NCBI GenBank assembly: GCA_025738555.1
Contig: JAOVFP010000002.1
Location: 4,712,001-4,776,000, forward strand
From: Cyathus striatus
Taxonomy: Eukaryota > Basidiomycota > Agaricomycetes > Agaricales > Nidulariaceae
Direction of reading: 5' to 3'
Length of the DNA stretch: 64,000 bases
The notes beneath the pieces are model-generated. The model had not been told where the DNA came from. It worked only from the letters and a program-made list of their open reading frames with translations, and did not search any database. Position numbers and translations under genes: made by a program. Shown here in pieces: positions 1-10,919 of this stretch (positions are counted from its first letter, which is position 1; every line of letters begins with the position of its first letter).

Positions 1-916
1 TAACGGAACAAATCTTCCGTGTCTGGAAGTGCTATACTTTCTCCTTTACATTTTCCAAAGTCGGAAATCCCACAGCGCAATAGCGAAATTTCGGGTATCC
101 CATTAAAATTTTCCTCTTTTCCGACTTCATCTAATATATCCGAAACAGAATTGCACCGAGCGAACGAGGAAGGTTCCTTGTAAGGTTCAGTACGAGGTAA
201 CACTGAGAACGCCTCTGCCTGAGACTCTTTTAGAGTCGACAGTGACGTTGTCAGTTTACGCATTAATGAAAGATGGTGAGATTTCAGCGAATTCCGAGCA
301 AGAAATGTATGATTTATGCGAGGCAGAAGGACTCTCTGGGAAATAGAAGATAATCAGCAAGTATTCAGCAAAGAAAACATGCGCTCACATACATAATATA
401 TGAACATGAGGATTACAGAACCTCCGGAAATCCATGTAAATATCCGAGCAAGTCCAAGCAGCAAATTAGGTAAGCTGGAGGGTGGAAGCTGTGGATATGT
501 TCGGGGCGGGACGTATGGCAACTGTATAGGCTACAGTATGTTTAACTCCACTGCATATATTATAGAAGACACCGCATACATACCAATTCCCTAAGAAGTC
601 CGTCAATTTCAGAGTTGTTCAGTCCTTTGTCTGAAAGGAATCTCCGTTTAGCCTCAATATCTTGGTGTTGAACTTGAGGAGATTGCAAGAAAGAACGTGC
701 TCTTAAGACTAGTTGATATCTATCCTCATTCGCGGGAATATGTGCCTGGAGAGAATCTGGGGCAGGTTTAGTTGTTTGCTCATGGGGTGTTGCAGATGGT
801 CCTGGTGCCGGTTGCTGGATATTAGTACCCATAGATGTCGTATCTGCAGGTATAGACTGGCTACTTGATGCGTTCTCGGACATTACTCGAGAACGATTAG
901 ATATGATTGAAACCAA
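1..916 (-). CDS. PEX14: Peroxisomal membrane docking protein Pex14 (3' part cut by window edge)
   Basis: Pex14 docks the PTS1/PTS2 receptors at the peroxisomal membrane for matrix protein import. Exon 1 (to 584) starts at 916, or at a second ATG at 883, and encodes a Ser/Pro-rich leader, then the conserved Pex14 N-terminal domain at about residues 66-111 (RSFLQSPQV, KRRFLSDKGL, EIDGLL). Exon 2 (521-393) gives a proline-rich linker (VPPRTYPQLPP) and one hydrophobic membrane segment (LLGLARIFTW to VILMFIYY). Exon 3 (335 to the window edge) stays open as a charged, Ser-rich region. Both introns are GTATGT...AG and phase 0. The C-terminus lies outside the window. The family call is firm; the start is ambiguous between the two ATGs. 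Confidence 0.9.
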
Positions 917-1179
917 GAAAGAAAATACTAGCAGCGTTAAACAGGAAGTTGTGAAGTTGAACTATGTACATACAGCGAGCATGCGGCTTTAGCGGGCATC
1001 ACTTCGGATGTCGGAATCACGTATTGCCGGATGTGCATGATTCATAACTTTCATCACTGCGTACTTATTCCCGTCTGTCCTATCCTTGAGAAACATCTAT
1101 TCTTAGTCTATATACACATACTTATATCTAATGTATATTTACACGTATATGCATTAAAATACATTCACAATTATTCAGC

Positions 1180-2724
1180 ATGACCATGCTTTTCTACACC
1201 TTTCGCTGTGTCTTGCTGCTGCTTGTATTATCCGTTAAACATGCAGTGGCCCAGCTGCATCCCAAATTCCCTGCACGATATCAGAGATTACCTTCCCTTA
1301 GAGAACGAGCAAGAATACAGGATGGCTGGATGGCAGAGAGGATATCACGCATTCCTCTGCTATTAGAAAAACATGGTGTAGATGCTTGGTTGGTATGTTT
1401 TTAGGTTATCTACTCAGGCAAGCACATGCTCTTTGACATGCTTTCATTATTATTCTTTAGCTTTGCCAACGGGAGCATGCGGAGGATACCATATGGTGGT
1501 CCGTAAAGAACGCTACCGACTTCGATGCCCATCGAAGAACCATCTTGTTGTTTCACGGGAACAAGTCAGCTTTGGAAGGACGTCCTAATCCACTCAAATG
1601 GATCGACAATACTGGTGAAGTTTGGCCAGAACTGCTTGAAATACTTGAGAAATACAATCCTGCCTCAATTGCAATGAACATTGATCGTGATATCGCCTTT
1701 GGTTCCGGACTTCACGCGGGAGAATTAGCTGTACTTCAGGACAAACTGGGTGAGCATTGGATGTCAAAGATGGTAAATAAGCCTATGCTTTCAGTGGAAT
1801 ACGTTGCAACACGCGTCAATGGCCAACTAGAGTACTACCACAAAATGCAAGAAACAGTATGGGCTATGATTGAGGAAGGGTTCTCTCACAAAACCATTGA
1901 GCCTGGTATCACAACGACTGTGGTAAGAGTACTTTCCCATCTGTTGAGTATAAGTATGTTTTGAAATGGTATAGGATCTCGAGTGGTGGTTCCGCGAAAA
2001 AATGCAAGAATTGAATGTCACCACCTGGAATCAGCCTCGAATTTCAGTACTTGTAGAAGATTCGTATCCTGGTTGGGCTGGGACTGAAGATATCATTCAG
2101 GAGGGTGATATACTGCATATTGACTTTGGAATTTCAGCCGTGGGGTTAAATACTGACACACAGCACATGGCATACGTCCTTCGAACATCTGATCCTAATG
2201 CCGAGACAGACGTCCCAGACAGTTTGAAAGAAGCACTTCGAAAGAGTAACAAAATGCAAGACATTGTTCTGACAAACATGAAGGCGGGCCTTACAGGAAA
2301 CCATGTGTTGCAGAAATCCCTTGTGGACATGAAAAAGGCTGGAATTGAAGGGCAAATATTTTCACATCCAATCGGCGACTGGGGGCACGATGCTGGGGCT
2401 GTTATAGGTAAGTCTTTAATTATAAGTATACCCTAAGGTAAGGCGGTAACCCCAATTTTGTTAATACCCAAAGGCTTCTTAAACCTTCCACTACACGTGC
2501 CAATTTTTGGGGAATTGCCAATCCTACCGAACACATATTATAGCATCGAGCTGTATGCATATCATTTCATTCCTGAACGTAACGAAACCATAAGATTCAG
2601 GCAAGAAGAAAATGTTCATTGGATTGCCGAGTCAGAAAGATGGGGGTTTGTTAGGGGGCGACAGGAAATATTCCACCTTATTGATGGAAGAAAGAGGTCG
2701 CCACAGCTCGTAGTACAACAATGA
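1180..2724 (+). CDS. Secreted M24-family metallopeptidase (Xaa-Pro peptidase / creatinase fold)
   Basis: About 452 residues in four exons: 1180-1392, 1461-1922, 1975-2407 and 2474-2724. The first 24 residues form a signal peptide (hydrophobic run VLLLLVLSV, then HAVAQ), so the product should enter the secretory pathway. The C-terminal half has the pita-bread fold of peptidase family M24. All five expected metal ligands are visible in order: Asp in HIDFG, Asp in NTDTQH, His in GHDAG, Glu in SIELYAY and Glu in RQEENVHW. The enzyme probably uses two divalent metal ions to hydrolyse Xaa-Pro or related bonds. The substrate cannot be read from sequence, and some secreted fungal M24 proteins are not proven aminopeptidases. 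It is divergent from PEX14, with 263 bp between the starts. Confidence 0.87.
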
Positions 2725-2845
2725 TACTTGCGCGGTTGTCAATGTCCATCACTAAAGGGATAAATAATGAAATATCCACGTCATTAATCATTAAGTGTTT
2801 CATAAAGAGGTGTATGCAGGTGCCATCGCCCGTAGAAGATGAAAC

Positions 2846-5115
2846 CTAGAACATGTTTGCAAGCTTACTAGCTGCTTCTCTAGGATCCAGTCTCGGTCGG
2901 GTTGCTTGAACTCGTAGAGATTGCGACATCTGGTGAGGTTTGATTTGGCCAAGAGGGTCAAATGCAGCGGGCACTGGAGATTGGAATCGTTCAAGTGACG
3001 GAGATAATGTTTGAGGGAAGTTATCACTACGCAGTGGATCCAGCTGGGGGTTAGCTGGCGGTCCACTTGAAGCGGAAGTAGAAGAGATCCCTGAATGAGG
3101 AGATGAAACAGGCTTGATGAACATTGACTTTGATCCATCTACCAAGCGGCCACCGAGCGGAGGGCCATCTACGGTTATCCTTGCACCTTGGCTTAGAGTA
3201 GGCGAAGATGGTCCAGCACCAGGCGACTGGGGTATTGGAGGTGGTTTAGATGACAGCTGTGGGGACGCGGCATAGAGCCCTTGACGAGACGCAAATGACT
3301 GGCTGGAGGATGCTGCGGATAATGGCTCGGCCCTCTGCAAAGGTGTCTGCGGAGTCACAGGGTATGGTGCATGCAACGGTCCCTCAGAAGAGATTGTCTG
3401 TTGAATTGACGTTCTGTGTGGATTCGGGGATTGTGCCGGATGGAAGGATCCAGAAGGAACTGATGTGTGAGGTGGTGTAGGTACATCCACATCTGCTCGG
3501 TTAAATCCATTAGATATGGGAGCAGATGGTGCTGGTTGGGGTCTCTCAGTGAAATCTTCCAATGGAGGGATAATAGTTGGTTTAGGAACTGCGTTGGGGG
3601 AAGGAATTGCCTTATTTGCAGCATTACTGACGTCCATCCTGAGTGCTTCCAGCTCGCGAAGGAGTTGCCTTTCATACATAATAGTAGATCTGGCATGCTC
3701 AATCAAGGCTGTCGTGATATCGTCATTAGCGTAACGGTTGTGAATTTGAAGAGCTTGATGAAGATTTTGGGATATCCCCTCTGCACGTTTTGCCAGGATT
3801 TGCTCGTATCGGTTAGCCTATTCCAGTGTTAGACATTGAATTGAAATATCACTGACAGTACCTACTTCTTCCATCTCTTCCAGTGCTTCGTCGACACGTT
3901 CCGGCCTTATGTTGGAACTCGCTTTCAGTCTTTCTATGTGTCGGCGTTTAGAAATCGTTGTTTTTACTGCAGCCTGATATTCTTCAAGTACACCGGTGCG
4001 CATCTGAAGGGTTTCCTTGGCAGAACGCGCATTCATGCCTTGGTATCCTAACGAGTCACCAAGGATTACACATTCACTAATTGCTTGTGCGTGATCTAAA
4101 TCAGCCAAGCTGTGCCACGTTCGTCCGAGCTTCCGCAAAGCGTTTCCGAGTGGAGGATGTGCCTCGGTACTGGAAACATTGATAAGCTTATTCCCCATCT
4201 CTGCGTGCGCTGTAGCGAGGGCTGTATATTTCAAAAATCTGAGTAGAAGATTAGATTAAGAAATAACTCAAACTGACCTTTGCGAGTCAAAGATAGCTTA
4301 TCAACAGCCTTCGCAGTGTCGAAAAATTGACCTTCTAGCTTCGTCAGCTCGAACCTCGCTCGTTGGAGTTCTTCATCTTCGTCGGGCACAGAGCGACGAA
4401 GAATTCCAAACCCAGAAGATGATTTTTTTCTTGGTCTGGGGGTAGGCTGATAGCCAAAGTCGCTTTCGATAAAAGAGCGAACATCTTCATCATTGAGGAG
4501 AATTGGATCTTCGCAAACCCGCGTAATCCACCTTTGAAGCATGATCTTTACCAAACGGTCATCCTCCTCATCCGTAGGTGCTGAAGTTTGCGCAAGCGGA
4601 AGCGCTGGCACAATGGTCTGAGGGTTGTTGTGAACGATGGATTCATAGAATTGTTGAAACTCAAGGTATGAGCGCGAGACGTTGCGGTATGTTGTACCCG
4701 TGAAGTTTGAAAGATTAGTCTAACAGCCAAAATGAGTTCTAATGGGATGTATAACAAATATCCTGATACTTACCTGTGCGTCCAACTTTACCAGAATATC
4801 ACGTCTATTTCTGTCCAGTCCGGTGATTCTAACTCGCAAGTAGGGTTCGACCTTTTCGAAGACGGTCCCATTCGAGCCAACGGTTTCACGAGGAGATATA
4901 AGGCCGGGCTCAGGCTGACCATATATTTGAGGTTCTTTTCCGTAGAGTCCAGTAGAAGGACCCTTGTCCTGAAGTGGGGCGGAGGCAGGTGACGGTGCTC
5001 TACGGAGGTTGGGAATAGGAGAATTGGGGGAGTGAGGAGTCGTGGGCCAAGGTGGTGCTTCAAATCCTTCTGACGAGGCGAAAGGCGAAGAGTTCGAGCT
5101 GAGGGGGTCGTACAT
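2846..5115 (-). CDS. VPS17: Retromer sorting-nexin subunit Vps17 (PX-BAR)
   Basis: About 703 residues in four exons: 5115-4774, 4719-4278, 4221-3866 and 3817-2846. A disordered Ser/Pro leader is followed by a PX domain starting near residue 95 (EPYLRVRITGLDRNRRDI, then NFTGTTYRNVSRSY) that binds phosphoinositides. The rest is a BAR-type coiled coil (QRARFELTKLEGQF, RKALATAHAEMGNKL, LGRTWHSLADL, RYEQILAKRAEGI). A Pro/Ser-rich tail of about 280 residues follows. Vps17 pairs with Vps5 to bend endosomal membranes for recycling to the Golgi. The third exon starts at the later of two AGs, because only that one preserves both frame and the conserved RKALATAHA segment. The long tail is poorly conserved and may vary between isolates. 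Confidence 0.93.
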
Positions 5116-5567
5116 GATAAAGCAAGCGGTAAGAGCAGAAAGAAAGTGGAAATTGGAGCACTAGTGACGTTTGGTGCCAAAGGTTATATGCACTTCAAAA
5201 GCGGCAGCAAAGTGTAGCTTTCAGTGTGTATCAATGTCGAGACGTTAAAGACTAGAGCACGCTTTTCAATGAAGTTGGTATGGGTTGCCAACGATAAGCA
5301 TAACCCTAAGGTTGGACTGGTTGACTGCAAACCACCACTGCAGGCACGAAGCATCCGCCAGCAGTTCCATTTGATTACATAATCTAACATACTGACTAAG
5401 TACTCGGAAAAGTTGAACGAAGTTTCATGGAACAGTAGATATCTGGTAGAGTGTAATTTAGAGTAGCTAGATAAATCAAGATGCTGCTAATGCAATCCAT
5501 TAAAAGGTCCAAATGCCTGAGTAATAGTTCATACTGTTCGTGATAAATAATGCATGGATATAGTTGT
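5116..5567. other. Intergenic region, 452 bp
   Basis: This is the 5' flank of VPS17 and the 3' flank of the GH17 gene, both on the minus strand. I see no coding segment with family support. A short reading frame in 5184-5390 has no recognisable motif. Promoter elements for VPS17 must lie at the left of this block, but none can be named from sequence alone. Confidence 0.5.
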
Positions 5568-7459
5568 TCAGGGGGATGCACAGTTGGGAATTGTGATATC
5601 TTTGAGAGTTCGACTGCACGACGTGTCAGAATAAGTACCCTAGCTTGGAAAATGGAATACTTACTCATCGTTGAAGAGACCCCACCATCCCTGTAAGAAA
5701 GAATGATCAATAAAACTATTATGGCTCAAGAGATAATATTCCTTACCTCGACACCTCCGTATACTTCATCCTGAACGTAGATCTTAGCAAATGTTTCAAT
5801 TCTATCATACTAATTTTACACACCTTCCATTTTTCGTCAACCAACTAATAAATATATCATCAGGTTTAATTCTAACAGGACAAAAATAACAGTTCTCACC
5901 TCGAAATAGAAATACGGAACGTTGCCCTCATTTGCTTGACAAACGAATGTGTCCAAGAAAATCTAACAAGAATGCAGTTATAGATGCCAAGGACTTAAGA
6001 TAAGTATCGTTACCTGAAGACTGTCGAGGGATGCATCCGAACCACCGTTGTTAGCATTGGCAGTATCAGAAGATGCCTAAAAAAAACTTTAGCAAAGCAC
6101 TTAGAATTCCTAACGGGTACTCACAGTTGGCCATCCAGTTTCTGCAATGTACATCCTGGGCTAACGGAAGAAGATAAATGAGGTAGACACTGCTTTAATA
6201 ATCAAAAAAATCGTACAGTATTTGAAAGCGCAGCTGCAGGCTGCACATTGGTTTCATCGAAGAAGTTAAAAACCCACGCAGCGGCAGCTTCAGCGGTGGT
6301 GTTGGCAAACCATGGGTGTACATTCGAGAGCTACAACTATTCCATGAGGGAAAGGTACGGAAGAAAGCCAGAAAGCATACACCATAGTCAACAGCAGACA
6401 AAACTTCAGTATTGAAGAAGCTTCCAGCATCAGAATTTCCAACTTGAATCACGCCATCGGCTCCGATTTCTGTGAGCATGTCCCTGGTGTCCTGAATATT
6501 GGCAAGTAGAATGGCAGCACCTGCATGGAAAGTTGGCAAATGACAAACAATGAATCAATTGATTACCTTTGGCCGCAATCGCATCGTTGGCACTGGTAGC
6601 AGAATGAGCAGTTACGTAGCTAATGGAAAGATCAAACACAGGAACAAAAGATGAAGAGCATACACACATACTTCAGCATGAATTCGTTGCCAACTGTAAC
6701 ACCTGCAACGTTGTCTGTTCCATAGGTTAAAATAGCCTCCTTGATGGTCTCCCTCTGGCGTTCATACGCGGTGGAGTCGTCGGCTACGACATAGTTTCCA
6801 AGGTAAACTTTTATGTCAACCTTGGTTTGCTTGATGGCTTCAAGCTTTGGGAGAAAATATGAATACGCGTCTTGAAATGGACGAAGGGACATACAACGAG
6901 AGCGGACTGATTACAGTCAGCGCCATAAAGTCGTATGCGTGTTGTGAGTTGAGAAAGAAGCTAAACGGCGTTAAGAGCGTAAAGGGCGTCGGTGAGACTA
7001 AGTCAGCAAGTACCTGTATGTCTTGAATAACATTTTCTACACGAGAAGCCGGATCAGAGAGGATTCGACACAGATCAAGCAGACGCACCAAGAGAATTGC
7101 CACAGTCTGGCATCAAAGAGCCCTCGGGCGTGTACGCCATTCCGTAAAACGACACGTGAAGCTTAGAGTCCTTCGTAAAGACAGAGGGGTCTGTACTGTT
7201 GCTCTTGGTAGTGGTGGTGCTGTTAGACGTGCTGCTTGAGGTGGAGTTGTTCTTGGACACAATAATACCGACGGCGACGCCAGCGGCAATTAAGACGAGG
7301 AGCCCAAGGAGGCTGCTCACGACCTAGAACAGCAATGGTTGGTGGAGGATGAAAAAGGATTGAGGAAGGACTCACGATCCACTTTGAGCGTCGCTGGGTG
7401 GCCTGCTGCTTCTCGAAAGCATGGGACATGCCGCCGAGTGTCTGGTAGTCAGCAGACAT
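5568..7459 (-). CDS. Type II membrane GH17 glucan beta-1,3-glucosidase (Scw/Mp65-like)
   Basis: A 392-residue protein in 15 exons; the summed exon length is exactly divisible by three. A short cytosolic N-terminus (first ~30 residues) precedes a membrane anchor (LLGLLVLIAAGVAVGIIV) and a Ser/Thr/Asn stalk. The GH17 TIM barrel follows: LHVSFYGMAYTPEG, TTRIRLYGADC, the proton-donor region VTVGNEF with Glu, NVHPWF, and the nucleophile region YIAETGWPT with Glu, then GNVPYFYFE, VYGGVEGWWGLF and the end NCASP. Such enzymes trim or remodel cell-wall beta-1,3-glucan at the cell surface. Several exons are tiny: 21 nt at 5844-5824, 23 nt at 7036-7014 and 36 nt at 6160-6125. One intron (5823-5783) is only 41 nt, so the join around VDEKWK is the least certain part. 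Confidence 0.9.
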
Positions 7460-7813
7460 TGTAGGAAGCTAGAAAGAAAGAAGGAAAGAAAAGCAAAAGA
7501 GTGGCTGGAATGAGGGGTCGGGAGGGGGAGAACAGTGAAGTGGTCAGAATGAATGTGGATGGATAAGTAGTGTGCACTGTGGCTTGCGGAACGCGCCTTG
7601 GCGGACAGACGGACTTGGCATTGGGTCGGGTGACGGGGTCCAGTCTCCTGCATGGTGTCTTGCGCCTCCGATGGTCGTCTCTTGCAAGACTGCGTAGCTG
7701 CGTCGCGTCGCAGGCGCGCCAATTATTATTATTATTATAAAGTATTGATTTCTATGTCGGTATAAATAGATCTCAACTACATCTTACTTCCAAAGTACAG
7801 TAAAAATAGAATA
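7460..7813. other. Intergenic region, 354 bp
   Basis: This region lies between the GH17 start codon and the RIB1 stop codon, both on the minus strand. Its left half is C/T-rich on the minus strand, typical of a fungal pyrimidine-rich promoter or 5' UTR of GH17. A TTA trinucleotide run sits at about 7723-7738 near the RIB1 3' end. I see no gene here. Confidence 0.5.
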
Positions 7814-9400
7814 TCAATAAACAGCGTCTCCGTCATCCATCCACAGTGGCAGCATGTGTCCCATTCGCAACACTTTCGTGCGTAGGTATTTATCCAGATC
7901 TTCCCCATATACCGCCTTGCCCCCAATCAACGTCGCACCCGCTACCTGCTCGTCTTCCTCCCCAGCCTCCACCACACTCGCCTCTTGCGTCATTGATTTA
8001 ACGGCTGTCTTCCGTTGTCGCGTTTGCCAGCTACGGGGTATCATGGCCACCCGCTCCATGACGCGGACACCTTCTTTCTGCAACGCTTCTACCTTGTCGG
8101 GGTTGTTCGTTAAAACCCGCACCCCTTCTGAGCGGCCGTCCTCGCCGCCCAGTCCAAGATCCCGCAGAATTGCACCCGCAATTTCGTACCCTCGTTCGTC
8201 CGCCTTATGTCCGAGCATGAGATTGGCCGTCACGGTGTCGTGGCCCATGTCCTGCAGATTGTATGCGCGGATCTTGGAGAGGAGTCCTATCCCGCGACCT
8301 TCCTGGCGGAGGTAGATGACCGCTCCGCGACCTGGAATCGTGACGGGGCTGGTATCAGGCATGGAAGACGGAATGGTGATCGGCAGTGAGATTTGGCGGA
8401 TGGCCTCGTCAAGCTGCTCTCCGCAATCGCAGCGCATACTGCCCACGGTCTCTCCGGTGAAACATTCAGAGTGGATGCGAATGAGCGGGGGAGGCACGGC
8501 GACAAATGATGGTTTACTTGGGGTCGTACGCGACGTAGAAGGATCAGACGCGCGCTGCACAGAGGCGGAGAGTCGGCCGACGTAAGCGCCCCGAGTGATA
8601 CGGTCCATCTCTGTTTCATTCTCGGACCATACTGCATCGAGCGAAGCAGATCGTATGGGTGGGATGGACACGGGAGAGGGTGCATCGGAGAACTGGGCAG
8701 AGTCGATAACGATGGCAAGGTGCTCCTTGTTATCGCGATTGTTGTGATAGAGATGGAGGAAAGCGGGACCATGTGGAGTCGGAATGCGCGTGCGAGCCAT
8801 ACATTTGACATGGACAGGATCGGGCGAAGAAGCGGTGTCGGAAACGGACGCGGTTCTTGACTTTGATTTAGAGTCCGAGTGGGGATTGATAGTCGGGGGG
8901 GAAATGATTGAAGGCCTCCTCTTTTTGGGGGCGGGAGGGACGTTGTCGGCAGACCTGAGAGGCTCAGCAGCGGGGAGATCGTTTTCCTTTCCCTCAGGCT
9001 TTTCGGAGGAGATGGCGAGGCGCTGTCGACGGGGAGCCTGCCTGCTCACGTAGGTGAGTCGTTTGCGGTCGTGGCGGTTGGAGGGATCGCTGCCTGTCCA
9101 CTTTGTCCAGTCGTAGGAGCCCTGGGCAGAGGGCATCATGACGCCTGGAAAAAAGTCGTGGTGGTAGTGGTTGCGGGTGACATGGGGGCCGGAGGCGGCG
9201 GCAGCAGCAATCAAAAGGGGGTCGAGGGCGGCGTCGCGGCGGGCAAAGGCGGTCTTGGAGGGCGGGGAGGGTGCGGTGAGGATGTCGAGGAGGGCAGCGT
9301 CTGCAGAGTGGTCTTGGGATTGGTGGTGGCGCATTGGAGAGAGGGAATGGGGGATGGGACGGTGGGATAGGTATATATAGTGATTGCTAACGGAATGCAA
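7814..9400 (-). CDS. RIB1: GTP cyclohydrolase II, first step of riboflavin synthesis
   Basis: A single-exon, 528-residue enzyme. It converts GTP to 2,5-diamino-6-ribosylamino-4(3H)-pyrimidinone phosphate, formate and pyrophosphate, which starts riboflavin synthesis. The catalytic core begins near residue 200. The zinc-binding cysteines are at about 313, 324 and 326 (HSECFTGETVGSMRCDCGEQ). The GTP-binding and catalytic segment YLRQEGRGIGL follows, then NLMLGHKADERGYEIA and LTNNP. The first 200 residues are a low-complexity extension (Ala/Pro/Ser-rich, with KKRRPS), and an acidic Ser/Thr linker splits the core near residues 240-300. Met-23 (codon at 9334) is an alternative start. The gene lies back to back with the membrane-protein gene at 9597. 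Confidence 0.94.
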   Translation of the reverse strand: MHSVSNHYIYLSHRPIPHSLSPMRHHQSQDHSADAALLDILTAPSPPSKTAFARRDAALDPLLIAAAAASGPHVTRNHYHHDFFPGVMMPSAQGSYDWTKWTGSDPSNRHDRKRLTYVSRQAPRRQRLAISSEKPEGKENDLPAAEPLRSADNVPPAPKKRRPSIISPPTINPHSDSKSKSRTASVSDTASSPDPVHVKCMARTRIPTPHGPAFLHLYHNNRDNKEHLAIVIDSAQFSDAPSPVSIPPIRSASLDAVWSENETEMDRITRGAYVGRLSASVQRASDPSTSRTTPSKPSFVAVPPPLIRIHSECFTGETVGSMRCDCGEQLDEAIRQISLPITIPSSMPDTSPVTIPGRGAVIYLRQEGRGIGLLSKIRAYNLQDMGHDTVTANLMLGHKADERGYEIAGAILRDLGLGGEDGRSEGVRVLTNNPDKVEALQKEGVRVMERVAMIPRSWQTRQRKTAVKSMTQEASVVEAGEEDEQVAGATLIGGKAVYGEDLDKYLRTKVLRMGHMLPLWMDDGDAVY

Positions 9401-9596
9401 GATTATATTTCATTTCACATGATTTTCTAATCTGTCTCTCGTCACCCGGTCACGTGTGTCTATCAATATCACTCGAAACTCCCGCAGTTGCTGCGCCTCT
9501 CTTTCCTTTTTACCAGGGAGTCCACTGTCCGCCATCTTGTCCATCTCCTCGTCCCATGTCATCCATGAACTGCCCTCCTCGTCCTTGGGCCCAGAT
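9401..9596. promoter_or_regulatory. Shared divergent promoter region (RIB1 / membrane-protein gene)
   Basis: These 196 bp separate two divergent start codons, so both promoters must lie here or overlap coding sequence. It includes a TATATATA-like run at 9371-9377, just inside the longest RIB1 reading frame. This favours the downstream Met of RIB1 as the true start. Beyond C/T-rich tracts no binding site can be named. Confidence 0.4.
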
Positions 9597-10378
9597 ATGC
9601 GGTTCCCATTCCATCTAATCTTTCTTTTCTGCCTCTATCTCACCCACCCGTCAGTTCCTTCTCCATCCTCCCAGGCTCTTTCTTACCTTTCTACATCAGA
9701 CTCCATGCCGCTCCTACTCAGCAACTGTCCTCTTCTATTTCCACTCATATTACGTCTGACCACCCGACCTCTTCTGTTCGCCGTGTGCCCACCAGTGCCA
9801 GATCCACAACCCACTCCTTGTTTCTCCCCCACACACAGCCCACCCTCCTCACCCAGCCACATGTCCCCCGTCCCACCCCCTCCTTCGATCCCGCCCAGAC
9901 AGATCCCCCGCCCCCCCGCCCCCCCTTTCATCCCCATCCACACCACGGTCATCCCCAGAAGCCCATCACCATCGTCTTTGAAGTCCTCGGAGGCGCCGTG
10001 GGCCTTGCATTTCTTCTTGGTTTCCTGCGCTGCTGCTATGTCTATCAACGCACCCCTAAACGCGACCGCATCGCCGCCGTCCTCAGCAGGCATCAGCTAG
10101 AACGCGAACTCCAGGAATTGGAAAGAAATCCTACCGCCCTCCGTAGACGCTCCTTTATTCTCGATCCTGCACCCCCCTACTTCCCGCCTCCACCAGCCTA
10201 TGCTACCCAGCCAACCACCATCCCATCTAATAATAACCGTACTGAATACGTTGATGGTCCCACCTCCACCGCTTCCCCTTCCTCTCCTCCATCACCCAGC
10301 GCACCCCTTGTACACCCCTCGGCCCCGCTAGAACAATCTACTACAATACACCCTCCCCCACTGCCGCCAAATGGCTAG
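9597..10378 (+). CDS. Single-pass membrane protein with proline-rich ectodomain, function unknown
   Basis: A predicted 243-residue protein from two exons (9597-9649 and 9700-10378) joined by a 50-nt GTCAGT...CAG intron that restores frame. The N-terminus is a signal peptide (MRFPFHLIFLFCLYLTHP). A Ser/Thr/Pro/His-rich outer segment is followed by one membrane span (VLGGAVGLAFLLGFLRCCYV). A short basic and charged inner segment follows (TPKRDRIAAVLSRHQLERELQELERN), then a Pro/Tyr-rich tail (PPYFPPPPAYA). This architecture suggests a cell-surface sensor or anchor, but I do not recognise a family. In-frame ATG or non-ATG starts upstream of 9597 cannot be excluded, although the signal peptide argues for this one. 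Confidence 0.6.
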
Positions 10379-10919
10379 TATTCCTTCATTCCTTGCAATT
10401 TGAAATCTTCACCGATGGTCGTTTGTCTAAAAATAGAACATCTCAGACTCTCGTTGTCATACCGTTTCAGGGATGGTTATGTATCTGCTTTTTACGCTCT
10501 ATCTATTACGTACTACGCATGGACGCTACCGCGAGAGCTTTGTTGGGAAGAATCTGCAGTTTATCATGGTATATTTTGAATAATCTACCTAATACATATT
10601 GCTCCTGGATCTCAGCAAGTGAAACCTTTCATTTTAGCAGTAATTAATGCACAAGTAAATAATGTGTGGGAGTAAACAGATAGCGCGTGAGTGCGGATTG
10701 CTAAAAAAAGACTCCGGTTGATGGCCGAGGACCACTTGGCTCAGTTGGCTAGGAAGTTGCAAGGAAGTCGACTTGGACACTCGCAACAATCGTCGACGGC
10801 TGGCTGCAGCACCGTTTCAACGTTCCTCATCTTCTTTCATTTCACATAACCATTAATACTGCGCACACTCCACGAGGCACTCTTCATGACCCCTGTCCCT
10901 CCCTCAAAAGTCGAACAAG
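10379..10919. other. Intergenic region, 541 bp
   Basis: This lies between two plus-strand genes: the 3' flank of the membrane-protein gene, then the 5' flank of the coiled-coil gene. C/T-rich sequence with an in-frame-unrelated ATG at 10886 precedes the next start. I see no coding segment with support. Confidence 0.45.

Noticed and set aside
9683..10093. Minus-strand Gly-rich open frame opposite the membrane-protein gene
   Set aside because: It mirrors proline-rich coding sequence; the plus strand has a signal peptide, intron and membrane span that fit together.
10733..10756. tRNA A-box-like sequence (TTGGCTCAGTTGGCT)
   Set aside because: No B box or acceptor/anticodon stems can be formed downstream.
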